16,975 nucleotides of DNA, from assembly GCA_964501815.1 (NCBI GenBank), contig CAZCUR010000056.1, positions 1 through 16,975 of the forward strand. The letters run 5' to 3'. The translations under genes and the position numbers were made by a program. This document shows positions 6,953 to 12,904 of this stretch, in pieces; positions within the stretch are counted from its first letter, which is position 1; each line of letters opens with the position of its first letter. The notes under the pieces are model-generated. The model had not been told where the DNA came from. It did no database searches and was given only the letters and a program-made list of their open reading frames with translations. The stretch is from Geothermobacter sp964501815 (GTDB lineage Bacteria > Desulfobacterota > Desulfuromonadia > Desulfuromonadales > Geothermobacteraceae).

Positions 6953-8117
6953 CGACGCGGTTCCGTCCGGTCTTCTTGGCCCGATAAAGGGCCTGGTCAG
7001 CCCGTTTGATGACCTGCTCGGGCGATTCTCCCTTCTGCTTATCCGCCACGCCCATGCTCACGGTAACACTTAGACGCCGCTGCTCCCGGGCCGGCTTGGG
7101 GCGCGCTGGTTTGGTGCGTGGCCGCCGGTAGCGCCGCCGGAGCACAAAGTCGGCCTGTTCAATCCCGAGACGCAGTCTTTCACATTCCTGCTCCACAATC
7201 GCCGGGGTACGGCCGGGAAAGAGCAGGGTGAACTCTTCGCCGCCGTACCTGAAGGCGCGGCCTCCGACACCGACGCCGGCCAGTCGTGCCGCCACCATTT
7301 TCAAAACCTGGTCGCCGACATCATGGCCGTACCGGTCGTTGAATTGCTTGAAATGGTCGATATCGACCATGGCAAGAGTGTATCGACCGGCTATACGGTC
7401 CAGGGCCTCGTTCAGGGCGCGACGTCCGGGCAGACCGGTCAGTTCATCATGGAAGGCGAGACCATGACTCATCTCTACCAGGGCCACGGTCGGCGCCAGC
7501 GCCAGTAACGAAAACCAGGTGGTGGTATCGAGGTGCCAGGTCCAGTAAAGGCCCGTCGTTCCAGCCAGGGCCGAAAAGGCCAGGGCCCATTCAATGGGTC
7601 CGGAAGTGCGGTAAAGACCGAAGACAGTGAGCAGGGTCAGCAGCAGCCAGGAGACAAAGAGGATCAATGGCAAGGGCGTGGTCTTTACAGGCCAGAACGC
7701 CGGCTGCCAGGCAAGGATCTGGCGGACCTTGTCCGGGTACAGGTAAGCCGCAGACAGGATTGCAACCCAGAAAAGGCTCAGGCCAATCAGGCGAACAAGA
7801 CCCGACAGGCTGTTCAGTCCGCGTTCCGGCAGCCACAACAGCAAGGTCAGGCTGGCAGGCAGCAGCAGCGCCAGCATGTCCCGCTCCCCCGGGATCCGGG
7901 ATAACAGGAGGGACGGGGCGCTCAGGGCGGCGGCGAGCAGCAGCAGCGCCAGGGCAGGGCGGCCGCGATTGAAGCGCCATGCCAGGGACAGCCCGACACC
8001 AGACACCAGCCAGGGCAGCGCGGGAAGGTAAGGCTGAACCCTTGCCAGGCCCTCCGGCCACAGGTTCAGGGTCAGCAGGATGGCCAGCGCGGTTATGACA
8101 GGCAGGAGTCCGGGCAT
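6942..8117 (-). CDS. Membrane-bound diguanylate cyclase (GGDEF domain)
   Basis: A 391-residue protein predicted to make cyclic di-GMP from two GTP. Residues 1-218 hold about six or seven hydrophobic segments (for instance near 6-20, 33-48, 53-72, 80-95, 110-125, 148-168, 176-192 and 201-215) and no recognised sensor domain. The GGDEF domain spans about 222-391: DELTGLPGRRALNE near 224-237, MVDIDHFKQFNDRYGHDVGD near 250-269, and an active signature RYGGEEF with GGEEF at 292-296. The RxxD inhibitory site expected five residues before GGEEF is missing (Gly at both the Arg and Asp positions), so feedback inhibition by the product is unlikely through that site. A strongly basic Arg/Lys/Pro-rich insertion occupies about 327-348, before SVTVSMGVAD. 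The ATG at 8117 follows the upstream stop by 3 bases with no clear ribosome binding site, suggesting translational coupling. No EAL domain is present. Confidence 0.93.
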   Translation of the reverse strand: MPGLLPVITALAILLTLNLWPEGLARVQPYLPALPWLVSGVGLSLAWRFNRGRPALALLLLAAALSAPSLLLSRIPGERDMLALLLPASLTLLLWLPERGLNSLSGLVRLIGLSLFWVAILSAAYLYPDKVRQILAWQPAFWPVKTTPLPLILFVSWLLLTLLTVFGLYRTSGPIEWALAFSALAGTTGLYWTWHLDTTTWFSLLALAPTVALVEMSHGLAFHDELTGLPGRRALNEALDRIAGRYTLAMVDIDHFKQFNDRYGHDVGDQVLKMVAARLAGVGVGGRAFRYGGEEFTLLFPGRTPAIVEQECERLRLGIEQADFVLRRRYRRPRTKPARPKPAREQRRLSVTVSMGVADKQKGESPEQVIKRADQALYRAKKTGRNRVVRV

Positions 8118-8120
8118 GTT

Positions 8121-8603
8121 TCAGTTTTTGCGCGTACAGGGAAGGTCGAGATGGATAACCTGGCCACGCTGGCTGACAAAAATCTGGTTCCGGGTCAGTC
8201 TGGGCTGCCAGATGTCGCTGCTGCAGCTCAGCTGAAAGGTTTCCTGATAGGGGAGGCCGGGGATGAAGGCCGGAACCTGGTAATCAATGCCATCCAGAGT
8301 ACAGACGACCTGGTTGTCCAGGTCCTTTTCATCCGGGTCACGTCGGCCGTCGCCGTTGCTGTCTTCAAAGGCGTCGATGATGAGGATGCCGCGCTCGGTC
8401 GCCAGCTCAGGCGGTGAGCCGAAGGTCAGATCGAGGATGCTCTCCTCATCCTCCTGGGGCGGCCGCTGTTTTTGCAGGTTGACGTCGGCCCCGGTGGTTT
8501 CGGAGGCCAGACCGGGACCGGCCGGCAGGAGGAAAATAAGCGAAACGAGAAAAAGGATGTGCGGCCAAAACGGCCGGCACATCCTTTGTGGCTTGCGTAT
8601 CAT
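8121..8603 (-). CDS. Secreted protein with Cna-B/SdrD-like Asp-rich segment, function unknown
   Basis: A 160-residue predicted exported protein that I do not recognise as a named family. From ATG 8603 it has a signal peptide: basic MIRKPQRMCRPFW, a core around ILFLVSLIFLLP, then probable cleavage after GLA at residue 33. A Glu/Gln-rich linker (44-57) follows. Residues 72-96 contain ILIIDAFEDSNGDGRRDPDE, which resembles the opening of SdrD-B/Cna-B-like beta-sandwich domains (D-x-N-x-D-G spacing, as in Ca-binding loops). Three cysteines (101, 127, 156) lie in the mature part. The start is uncertain: ATG 8603 lies 10 bases after the FKBP stop. ATG 8582 is 7 codons further on, and an upstream frame extension to 8651 overlaps the FKBP gene. 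A strong terminator-like hairpin covers codons of the signal peptide. The stop is 3 bases before the diguanylate cyclase ATG, so the two are probably co-translated. Function is not known; a periplasmic partner of the cyclase is only a guess. Confidence 0.72.
   Translation of the reverse strand: MIRKPQRMCRPFWPHILFLVSLIFLLPAGPGLASETTGADVNLQKQRPPQEDEESILDLTFGSPPELATERGILIIDAFEDSNGDGRRDPDEKDLDNQVVCTLDGIDYQVPAFIPGLPYQETFQLSCSSDIWQPRLTRNQIFVSQRGQVIHLDLPCTRKN
8550..8587 (-). terminator. Strong terminator-like hairpin after the FKBP gene, inside the next gene's signal-peptide codons
   Basis: In the leftward transcript, AAAGGATGTGC (8587-8577) pairs with GCACATCCTTT (8562-8552). An inner GGCC/GGCC extends the stem (one bulged G), closing a GTTTT loop, and U-rich sequence follows (TTTTTCTCG). 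It starts 27 bases after the FKBP stop, the normal place for a terminator. It also lies within the coding frame of the secreted protein and contains its second in-frame ATG (8582). Confidence 0.75.
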
Positions 8604-8613
8604 GAAACAGCAG

Positions 8614-9051
8614 TCAACCCTTTTTCTTAACGTCCACCATTTCGATGTCAAAGGTCAGGTCCTTGCCGGCCAGGGGATGATTGGCATTCAGGGTGACGGT
8701 TTCTTCCGTCAGGTCATCAATCATGAAATACATCACCTGACCATCTTCACGGCTGACCTGCAACTGGCCGCCGACGACCAGTTCGATATCGTCGGGCAAA
8801 AGGCTGCGCTCGACGGTTTCGATCAGCTTTTCATGAACCGGACCGTAGGCGTCTTCACAGGCGATGGTCACGGTTTTCTTCTCACCCGGGACCATACCGT
8901 TGACCGCCCGGTCGAATCCGGGAATCACCTCCTGCATGCCGACAATAAACTTGAGAGGCTCACGCCCTTCGGAACTGTCGAAAATGGTGCCGTCGGCCAG
9001 TTTGCCGACGTAGTTGACGGTGACAACGTCACCGGCCTGTGCCTTGAACAT
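8614..9051 (-). CDS. FKBP-type peptidyl-prolyl cis-trans isomerase, SlyD-like
   Basis: A 145-residue folding helper that isomerises Xaa-Pro bonds and, in SlyD relatives, has chaperone activity through an inserted flap domain. The N-terminal FKBP part reads GDVVTVNYVGKLADGTIFDSS (7-27), PLKFIVG near 32-38, and PGFDRAVNGMVPGEKKTVTI near 44-63. An insert-in-flap domain spans about 65-125 with YGPVHEKLIETVERS, followed by ANHPLAGKDLTFDIEMVDV at the end, which closes the FKBP fold. The His/Cys-rich metal-binding tail of E. coli SlyD is absent; the protein ends VKKKG. The start at ATG 9051 has GAGGAGAG in front and begins MFKAQAGD, so the longer open frame to 9102 is rejected. No signal peptide is present, so it is cytoplasmic. 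It has its own promoter and a 5' hairpin, and a terminator hairpin lies just beyond its stop. Confidence 0.93.
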   Translation of the reverse strand: MFKAQAGDVVTVNYVGKLADGTIFDSSEGREPLKFIVGMQEVIPGFDRAVNGMVPGEKKTVTIACEDAYGPVHEKLIETVERSLLPDDIELVVGGQLQVSREDGQVMYFMIDDLTEETVTLNANHPLAGKDLTFDIEMVDVKKKG

Positions 9052-9071
9052 AGATCTCTCCTCTGGTTTGC

Positions 9072-9093
9072 GGAGCCGACCTGCGTCGGCTCC
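9072..9093 (-). promoter_or_regulatory. Perfect hairpin in the 5' untranslated leader of the FKBP gene
   Basis: GGAGCCGAC (9072-9080) and GTCGGCTCC (9085-9093) are perfectly complementary around a 4-base loop. No T-run follows on either strand, so it is not a terminator. With the predicted start near 9099 it would sit almost at the 5' end of the FKBP message, about 20 bases before the start codon, where such stems often protect messages from decay. Confidence 0.6.
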
Positions 9094-9105
9094 AGGTTTC
9101 ATGGA

Positions 9106-9135
9106 AGGCTAGCGTGTCCGGGGCTTCTCTGTCAA
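9106..9135 (-). promoter_or_regulatory. Sigma70-type promoter for the FKBP gene
   Basis: On the minus strand, a perfect TTGACA (plus-strand 9130-9135) is followed after 18 bases by TAGCCT (plus-strand 9106-9111), a weaker -10. Predicted start is near 9099, giving a leader of about 48 bases. Confidence 0.5.
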
Positions 9136-9157
9136 TCGTCGAGGCCGAGACGATTGA
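9132..9157. repeat. 9-bp perfect inverted repeat over the FKBP promoter -35 box
   Basis: TCAATCGTC (9132-9140) and GACGATTGA (9149-9157) flank the 8-base spacer GAGGCCGA. The left arm overlaps the FKBP -35 box, and the right arm lies just before the likely exeA-side promoter region. It could be an operator shared by the two divergent genes, or simply a dyad. Confidence 0.5.
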
Positions 9158-9180
9158 GGCCAGAGATAAATACTGATAAT

Positions 9181-9365
9181 GTGTGACTGTTCAACCTGGA
9201 AGCATCGAAAAACACCTTTGGCGTCCGTCCCTGTGAAGCTTGTGCCTTTGGACGGGTTGTTGCAGAAGGGTACAGATCAGGGTTGCGCCCGGCCGGATTC
9301 GCCCGAAGCCCCACCAGGGCTTCCAGGCAACCCGCAGCAGGAGTCCGGGCATCAATGAGGCGGCG
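9181..9365 (+). promoter_or_regulatory. Long structured leader before the ExeA-like gene
   Basis: The FKBP and ExeA-like start codons are about 310 bases apart and I see no convincing gene between them. A weak rightward promoter may exist (GATAAT at 9175-9180; no good -35). Downstream, CCGTCC (9225-9230) pairs with GGACGG (9250-9255). GGGTTGC (9280-9286) pairs with GCAACCC (9327-9333), enclosing the hairpin GAAGCCC (9305-9311) with GGGCTTC (9317-9323). CGGGTTG (9253-9259) could instead pair with CAACCCG (9328-9334), so two mutually exclusive folds are possible. It does not match the GEMM cyclic di-GMP riboswitch core as I know it. Confidence 0.35.
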
Positions 9366-10316
9366 ATGTATCGACAGCATTTTGGTTTTCGCGAACAGCC
9401 CTTTTCCATCGCTCCCGATCCCTATTACCTCTACCTTTCGCCCCAGCACCAGGAAGCCCTCGGGCATCTGGTCTATGGCGTACAGACGGGCGGATTTATC
9501 CTGTTGACCGGAGAGGTCGGGACCGGAAAGACAACGGTATGCCGCAGATTGTTGAGCACCCTGCCCGAGCAGGTTCTGGTGGCCTATCTGGTTAATCCCG
9601 GATATGGGGAATTACAGCTTCTGGAAGCCATCTGCGACGAGTTTCGCATTCCGCGCACACCGGGGAGCGGCAGCAAAGAGCTGGTCGATGCCATCAACTT
9701 CTTTTTGCTCGATGCCCACGCCGACGGGCGCAATCCGGTTCTGATTATCGACGAGGCGCAGACGCTGGCGCCCGAGGTGCTTGAGCGCATCAGGCTGCTC
9801 ACCAACCTCGAAACGACCAAACGCAAGCTGTTGCAGATTATTCTGATCGGCCAGCCTGAGCTGCGCGATATGCTGGCCAGCCACCGGTTGCGCCAGCTCA
9901 ATCAGCGCATCACCGGCAGATTTCACCTGGAGCCCCTGAACAGGTCGGATGTGCATGAATACGTGGCCTATCGAACCCAGAGGGCCGGCGTTTCCCGCCC
10001 CCTGTTCAGCCGCCGGGCCCTCGATCTGGTTTTCCGTTACAGTCGGGGCATTCCCCGCCTCGTCAACATGATCTGTGACCGGGCTCTTTTGGGCGCCTGG
10101 TGCCAGGACAAGGACACCGTGTCGCCCCAGGTGGTCAAAAAGGCCGCCCGCGAGGTTCTGGGGCCTGATACGGTCCGGAGGACATCCCGTTGGTGGATGG
10201 TCCTGCCCGCTTTTCTGCTGATGCTGGGACTGGCCTGGGCTCTTTCGGGGCTGGATCTGGCCGACTGGACAAACTGGCCTCCCGCCACCTTCCTCTCCGG
10301 GGGTGAGGCACAATGA
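9366..10316 (+). CDS. ExeA/GspA-like AAA ATPase
   Basis: A 316-residue P-loop ATPase of the ExeA/MshM family. Opening MYRQHFGFREQPFSIAPDP is the family signature. Walker A is GEVGTGKTT at 49-57, Walker B is VLIIDE at 125-130 followed by AQTL, and a sensor-like LIGQPELRDML follows with RLRQLNQRITGRFHLEPL. One transmembrane segment lies near 285-303 (MVLPAFLLMLGLAWALSGL), close to the C-terminus. In Aeromonas, ExeA with ExeB helps the type II secretion secretin assemble through the peptidoglycan. Unlike Aeromonas ExeA (about 550 residues) this protein stops right after the membrane segment and has no periplasmic peptidoglycan-binding domain. ATG 9366 fits the family start and follows GAGG by 6 bases. 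It is followed by a GspB-like gene 22 bases downstream. MshM-type or PEP-CTERM/XrtA-locus ATPases are related alternatives; the GspB partner favours GspA. Confidence 0.88.
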   Translation: MYRQHFGFREQPFSIAPDPYYLYLSPQHQEALGHLVYGVQTGGFILLTGEVGTGKTTVCRRLLSTLPEQVLVAYLVNPGYGELQLLEAICDEFRIPRTPGSGSKELVDAINFFLLDAHADGRNPVLIIDEAQTLAPEVLERIRLLTNLETTKRKLLQIILIGQPELRDMLASHRLRQLNQRITGRFHLEPLNRSDVHEYVAYRTQRAGVSRPLFSRRALDLVFRYSRGIPRLVNMICDRALLGAWCQDKDTVSPQVVKKAAREVLGPDTVRRTSRWWMVLPAFLLMLGLAWALSGLDLADWTNWPPATFLSGGEAQ

Positions 10317-10338
10317 AACGGGTGGAGACAGGGGCGCG

Positions 10339-10986
10339 ATGAGCTACATTCTCGACAGCTTGAAAAAGGCCGAACAGCAGCGGCGCAAAAAGGAAGGCGT
10401 CGAAATCCGGGTGGCTGTTGAACCTGGGGGCGAGGGCCGCTCTCGCCGCCGGGCCCGACCGGGCATCCTGGTTTTGGCGGGGCTGCTTGTCCTTGTGTCT
10501 GTCGGCGGCGTCCTGCTTGCAAACTGGGACTTCGGGCTGCTTCCGGCAGCCAAGGTCGAGGACTCCGGAATGGTTGCCAAAACCGTTCGAACGCCTTATG
10601 CGCGCCCGTCCGGCGGTGTTCGGGACGCCACTCTTAAGCCGGATGAGACGGCCGGAGCCCAGGAAAGACCGGGGGCCGGAAAGACTGTTGCGCCTTCCGT
10701 TACCGGTACGACGCCCCCTGCATCCGCCCCGCCGGACAGGAGAGCGCAACCATCAGGCGTCCTGACGCTCGATCAATTGCCTGCAGGCCTGCGTGCGCGG
10801 GCTGCCGGATTACATGTCAGCCTGCACTATTTTGCTCCCAAAGCGGCCCAGAGGCTGGTACGTCTCGATGGGCGCATTCTGCACGAAGGGGAAGGGCTGC
10901 CGGACGGCCCCAGAGTCGTTCGTATCGACCGGTCAGGGGTGGTTCTGGACTGGAACGGCTATCGTTTTCATCTGGCGAAACCCTGA
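10339..10986 (+). CDS. General secretion pathway protein B (GspB/ExeB-like)
   Basis: A 215-residue inner-membrane protein. The N-terminus MSYILDSLKKAEQQRRKK is the hallmark of GspB/ExeB-type proteins. A single transmembrane helix lies near residues 43-61 (ILVLAGLLVLVSVGGVLLA) after a basic stretch, giving a short cytoplasmic tail and a periplasmic remainder. Residues 75-150 are Pro/Ala/Thr-rich linker. The C-terminal domain (about 152-215), with LPAGLRARAAGLHVSLHYF and GVVLDWNGYRFHL, matches the T2SSB domain. ATG 10339 follows AGGGG by a few bases; an in-frame upstream ATG at 10303 would overlap the ATPase gene and is less likely. With the ATPase it would form a GspAB complex guiding secretin assembly. 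No other gsp genes are in the window. It ends 9 bases before the end of bioD, which runs the opposite way, and I see no terminator between them. Confidence 0.85.
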   Translation: MSYILDSLKKAEQQRRKKEGVEIRVAVEPGGEGRSRRRARPGILVLAGLLVLVSVGGVLLANWDFGLLPAAKVEDSGMVAKTVRTPYARPSGGVRDATLKPDETAGAQERPGAGKTVAPSVTGTTPPASAPPDRRAQPSGVLTLDQLPAGLRARAAGLHVSLHYFAPKAAQRLVRLDGRILHEGEGLPDGPRVVRIDRSGVVLDWNGYRFHLAKP

Positions 10987-10995
10987 GGTCCCGGT

Positions 10996-11712
10996 TTAAA
11001 GACCGAGAGCCTGTTGCAACCAGGGCAGAGACGGGGACCTTTCCAGGGCGTCGGCAAGCAGGTCGATTCCTGCTGGCATGCCGGCGTCAATGTGCGGGAG
11101 GGTTGCAAGCAGCGGAGCCGAAGCCAGCGATGCGATGGCGTGTGGGGCATTGGCCTCGGCTTCGTCCGGTGTTGCAGGCATGCCGCTGATTATGACGCCA
11201 GCCAGGGCAAGGTTCATCTGGCGAGCCGCGAAAGTGGTCAGGAGAGTATGGTTGATGGTTCCCAGATTGGGGCGGGCCACGACCAGCAGAGGGAAGTTTA
11301 ACCGGGCTGCCAGATCGGCAATCAGCATCCCGCCACTCAGGGGAACCATCAGGCCGCCCGCCCCCTCGACGATGATGAAATCGGCCCGGTCCGCCAGGGC
11401 GTCGACCGCTTCGGTCATATGATTGATATCGAGCCTGACCTGGTCCATTCGGGCGGCCTGGTCCGGTGCCAGCGGGCGTGTCAACCGGTAAGGCGCGGCC
11501 AGCTCCAGCGGCCAGTCGCAACCGCAGGCTTCCAGCAACAGGCCGGCGTCGGCACCCGGCCGGGACGGATCGGCGACACCGGTTTCCACCGGTTTGCACA
11601 CCGCAACCCTGAGTCCCTGGCGGACAAGGAAGCGAGTCAGGGCTGCACCTGTCCAGGTTTTGCCCACACCGGTGTCCGTACCGGTGATAAAAAGTCCCTT
11701 TCGCCTAGTCAC
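10996..11712 (-). CDS. bioD: Dethiobiotin synthetase
   Basis: A 238-residue ATP-dependent carboxylase that closes the ureido ring on 7,8-diaminopelargonate to make dethiobiotin, the step before BioB. The P-loop is GTDTGVGKT at 11-19. CKPVETGV follows near 39-46, with the lysine used for substrate binding, and IVEGAGGLMVPL near 113-124 is the family motif. Length fits (E. coli BioD, 225). The start is GTG at 11712, overlapping the end of bioB by 8 bases. The ribosome binding site GAGGGC lies in the last bioB codons, so the two are translationally coupled and expressed under the bioB promoter. The other pathway genes (bioA, bioF, bioC, bioH) are not in the window. Confidence 0.95.
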   Translation of the reverse strand: MTRRKGLFITGTDTGVGKTWTGAALTRFLVRQGLRVAVCKPVETGVADPSRPGADAGLLLEACGCDWPLELAAPYRLTRPLAPDQAARMDQVRLDINHMTEAVDALADRADFIIVEGAGGLMVPLSGGMLIADLAARLNFPLLVVARPNLGTINHTLLTTFAARQMNLALAGVIISGMPATPDEAEANAPHAIASLASAPLLATLPHIDAGMPAGIDLLADALERSPSLPWLQQALGL

Positions 11713-12703
11713 AGCAGCCCTCGATACGCACCTCGGCGTCCCGGAACATCTGCAGGTCCATGTCCTTGTCGCGGCCGGTGGTGGTCAGGTAGTTGCCAAT
11801 CATGGTGCCGCTGGCCCCGGCGGCGAAGATCCAGGATTGAAAATCCCTCAAATTCGGTTCCCGACCGCCGCACACGGCGATTTTGGTATGCGGCATCAGG
11901 TAACGCAGCATCACCAGGATGCGCAGACAGTCGAGCGGGGTCAGTTCCCGGCGCCCCTGGAGCGGGGTGCCGTCGACCGGGTTGAGAAAGTTTACCGGGA
12001 CCGAATCGACCTCGAGTTCCCTTAGGGTCAATCCCAGCTCATAGCGCTGTTCGAGGTTTTCTCCCAGGCCGAAAATACCACCGCAGCAGACCTTCATGCC
12101 TGCAGCCTTGGCCACTCGTACCGTCTGGACATCCTCTTCATAGTCGTGGGTGGTACAGATATTGGGGAAAAAACTGCGTGCCGTTTCCAGATTGTGGTGA
12201 TAGGTGACGCATCCGGCCTTTGCCAGTTCCATGGCACGCTCTTCGGTCAAAATCCCCAAAGAGGCGGATGGGTCGATAGATGTCTCCTCACGGATGCGGC
12301 CTATGGCGGAGAAGATGGTTTGCCATTCAGCGTCAGAGCGGATTCTGGTCCCTGACGTGACGATGCCATAGCAGTGCGAGCCTTCTGCGGCGGCCTGGCG
12401 GGCGCCGGCAACGATATCTTCGACACTTTTGAGGTCATAGACCGGAGCATTGGTGCTGTGATGCGCCGACTGGGCGCAAAAGGCGCAGTTTTCGGGACAG
12501 CGTCCGGATTTGGCGTTGATAATGGAACAGAGTTCGACAGTATCGGCGAAACATTGTTCACGCAACCAGTGCGCACCGGCAATGGCCATGGTCAGCTCGC
12601 TGCCGCGAGCGGTGAGAAGGTCAAGGGCCTCTTCTTGGCTGAGGGTGTGACCGGCCTTACAGCGTTCTGCAAGGTCGATAAATCGGGTTGCGGGTTGTGC
12701 CAT
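11705..12703 (-). CDS. bioB: Biotin synthase
   Basis: A 332-residue radical SAM enzyme inserting sulfur into dethiobiotin to make biotin. The radical SAM cluster motif is Cys69-x3-Cys73-x2-Cys76, within SGRCPENCAFCAQSAHH. Other BioB features are YHHNLETARSFFPNICTTHDYEED in the middle, NFLNPVDGTPL and the C-terminal GGREPNLRDFQSWIFAAGASGTMIGNYLTT, which carries the Arg and Asn ligand positions near the second (2Fe-2S) cluster. ATG 12703 is preceded by an excellent ribosome binding site (GGGAGGAAAACG). The open frame runs further up to 12769, but that stretch covers the promoter and operator and is not part of the protein. Its 3' end overlaps bioD by 8 bases. Confidence 0.97.
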   Translation of the reverse strand: MAQPATRFIDLAERCKAGHTLSQEEALDLLTARGSELTMAIAGAHWLREQCFADTVELCSIINAKSGRCPENCAFCAQSAHHSTNAPVYDLKSVEDIVAGARQAAAEGSHCYGIVTSGTRIRSDAEWQTIFSAIGRIREETSIDPSASLGILTEERAMELAKAGCVTYHHNLETARSFFPNICTTHDYEEDVQTVRVAKAAGMKVCCGGIFGLGENLEQRYELGLTLRELEVDSVPVNFLNPVDGTPLQGRRELTPLDCLRILVMLRYLMPHTKIAVCGGREPNLRDFQSWIFAAGASGTMIGNYLTTTGRDKDMDLQMFRDAEVRIEGCCD

Positions 12704-12731
12704 CGTTTTCCTCCCGTCATCAGGTGCCTGG

Positions 12732-12760
12732 AGCATAGTTATCCTTTCCCAGAATGTCAA
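12732..12760 (-). promoter_or_regulatory. Sigma70-type promoter for bioBD
   Basis: On the minus strand a perfect TTGACA (plus-strand 12755-12760) and TATGCT (plus-strand 12732-12737) are separated by exactly 17 bases. Predicted start is near 12725, leaving a leader of about 22 bases to the bioB ATG. The -35 box lies inside the BirA-type operator. Confidence 0.7.
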
Positions 12761-12785
12761 CCAGGGCATAGGGTGAGGTTGACAT
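12754..12785. promoter_or_regulatory. BirA-type biotin operator in front of bioB
   Basis: ATGTCAACC (12754-12762) and GGTTGACAT (12777-12785) form a perfect 9-bp inverted repeat separated by 14 bases. This matches the known architecture of BirA sites: a TGTnAACC half-site, about 14-16 bases, then its complement. One arm covers the -35 box of the bioB promoter, so biotinoyl-AMP-loaded BirA bound here would block transcription. The classic E. coli half-site TTGTAAACC differs at two of nine positions. Confidence 0.8.
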
Positions 12786-12843
12786 TTGGCCCCCTGAAGA
12801 TTCTCAGATATACCATTTGTGCTACATTGCTTCTCATATCATA

Positions 12844-12873
12844 TTGACAGGCTATTGTTTTGAGTGTTAGAAC
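12844..12873 (+). promoter_or_regulatory. Candidate promoter for the XRE-cupin genes
   Basis: A perfect TTGACA (12844-12849) is followed after 18 bases by TAGAAC (12868-12873), a 4-of-6 match to the -10 box. It faces away from bioBD and ends where the palindrome at 12873-12901 begins. Confidence 0.45.
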
Positions 12874-12901
12874 ACAATCTCATTTTTGCAATGAGGTTGT
12901 G
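12873..12901. promoter_or_regulatory. 12-bp inverted repeat, candidate operator of the XRE-cupin pair
   Basis: CACAATCTCATT (12873-12884) and AATGAGGTTGTG (12890-12901) are complementary at 11 of 12 positions around the 5-base centre TTTGC. The site lies across the predicted transcription start and includes the likely Shine-Dalgarno GAGG (12893-12896) of the first XRE-cupin gene. Its size and position fit an autoregulatory operator for the encoded HTH proteins. Confidence 0.5.
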
Positions 12902-12904
12902 CAT

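Noticed and set aside
9280..9333. GEMM (cyclic di-GMP) riboswitch in the exeA-like leader
   Set aside because: The leader has a GGGTTGC arm reminiscent of GEMM, but the conserved core around the ligand pocket is not visible.
9132..9467. 111-residue minus-strand frame between the FKBP and ExeA-like genes
   Set aside because: It overlaps the conserved N-terminus of the ExeA-like ATPase and covers promoter dyads; the peptide resembles nothing I know.
10984..11008. Weak dyad GGTC...GACC between gspB and bioD
   Set aside because: The stem is 4 bp and lacks a T-run on either strand, so it is not a credible terminator.
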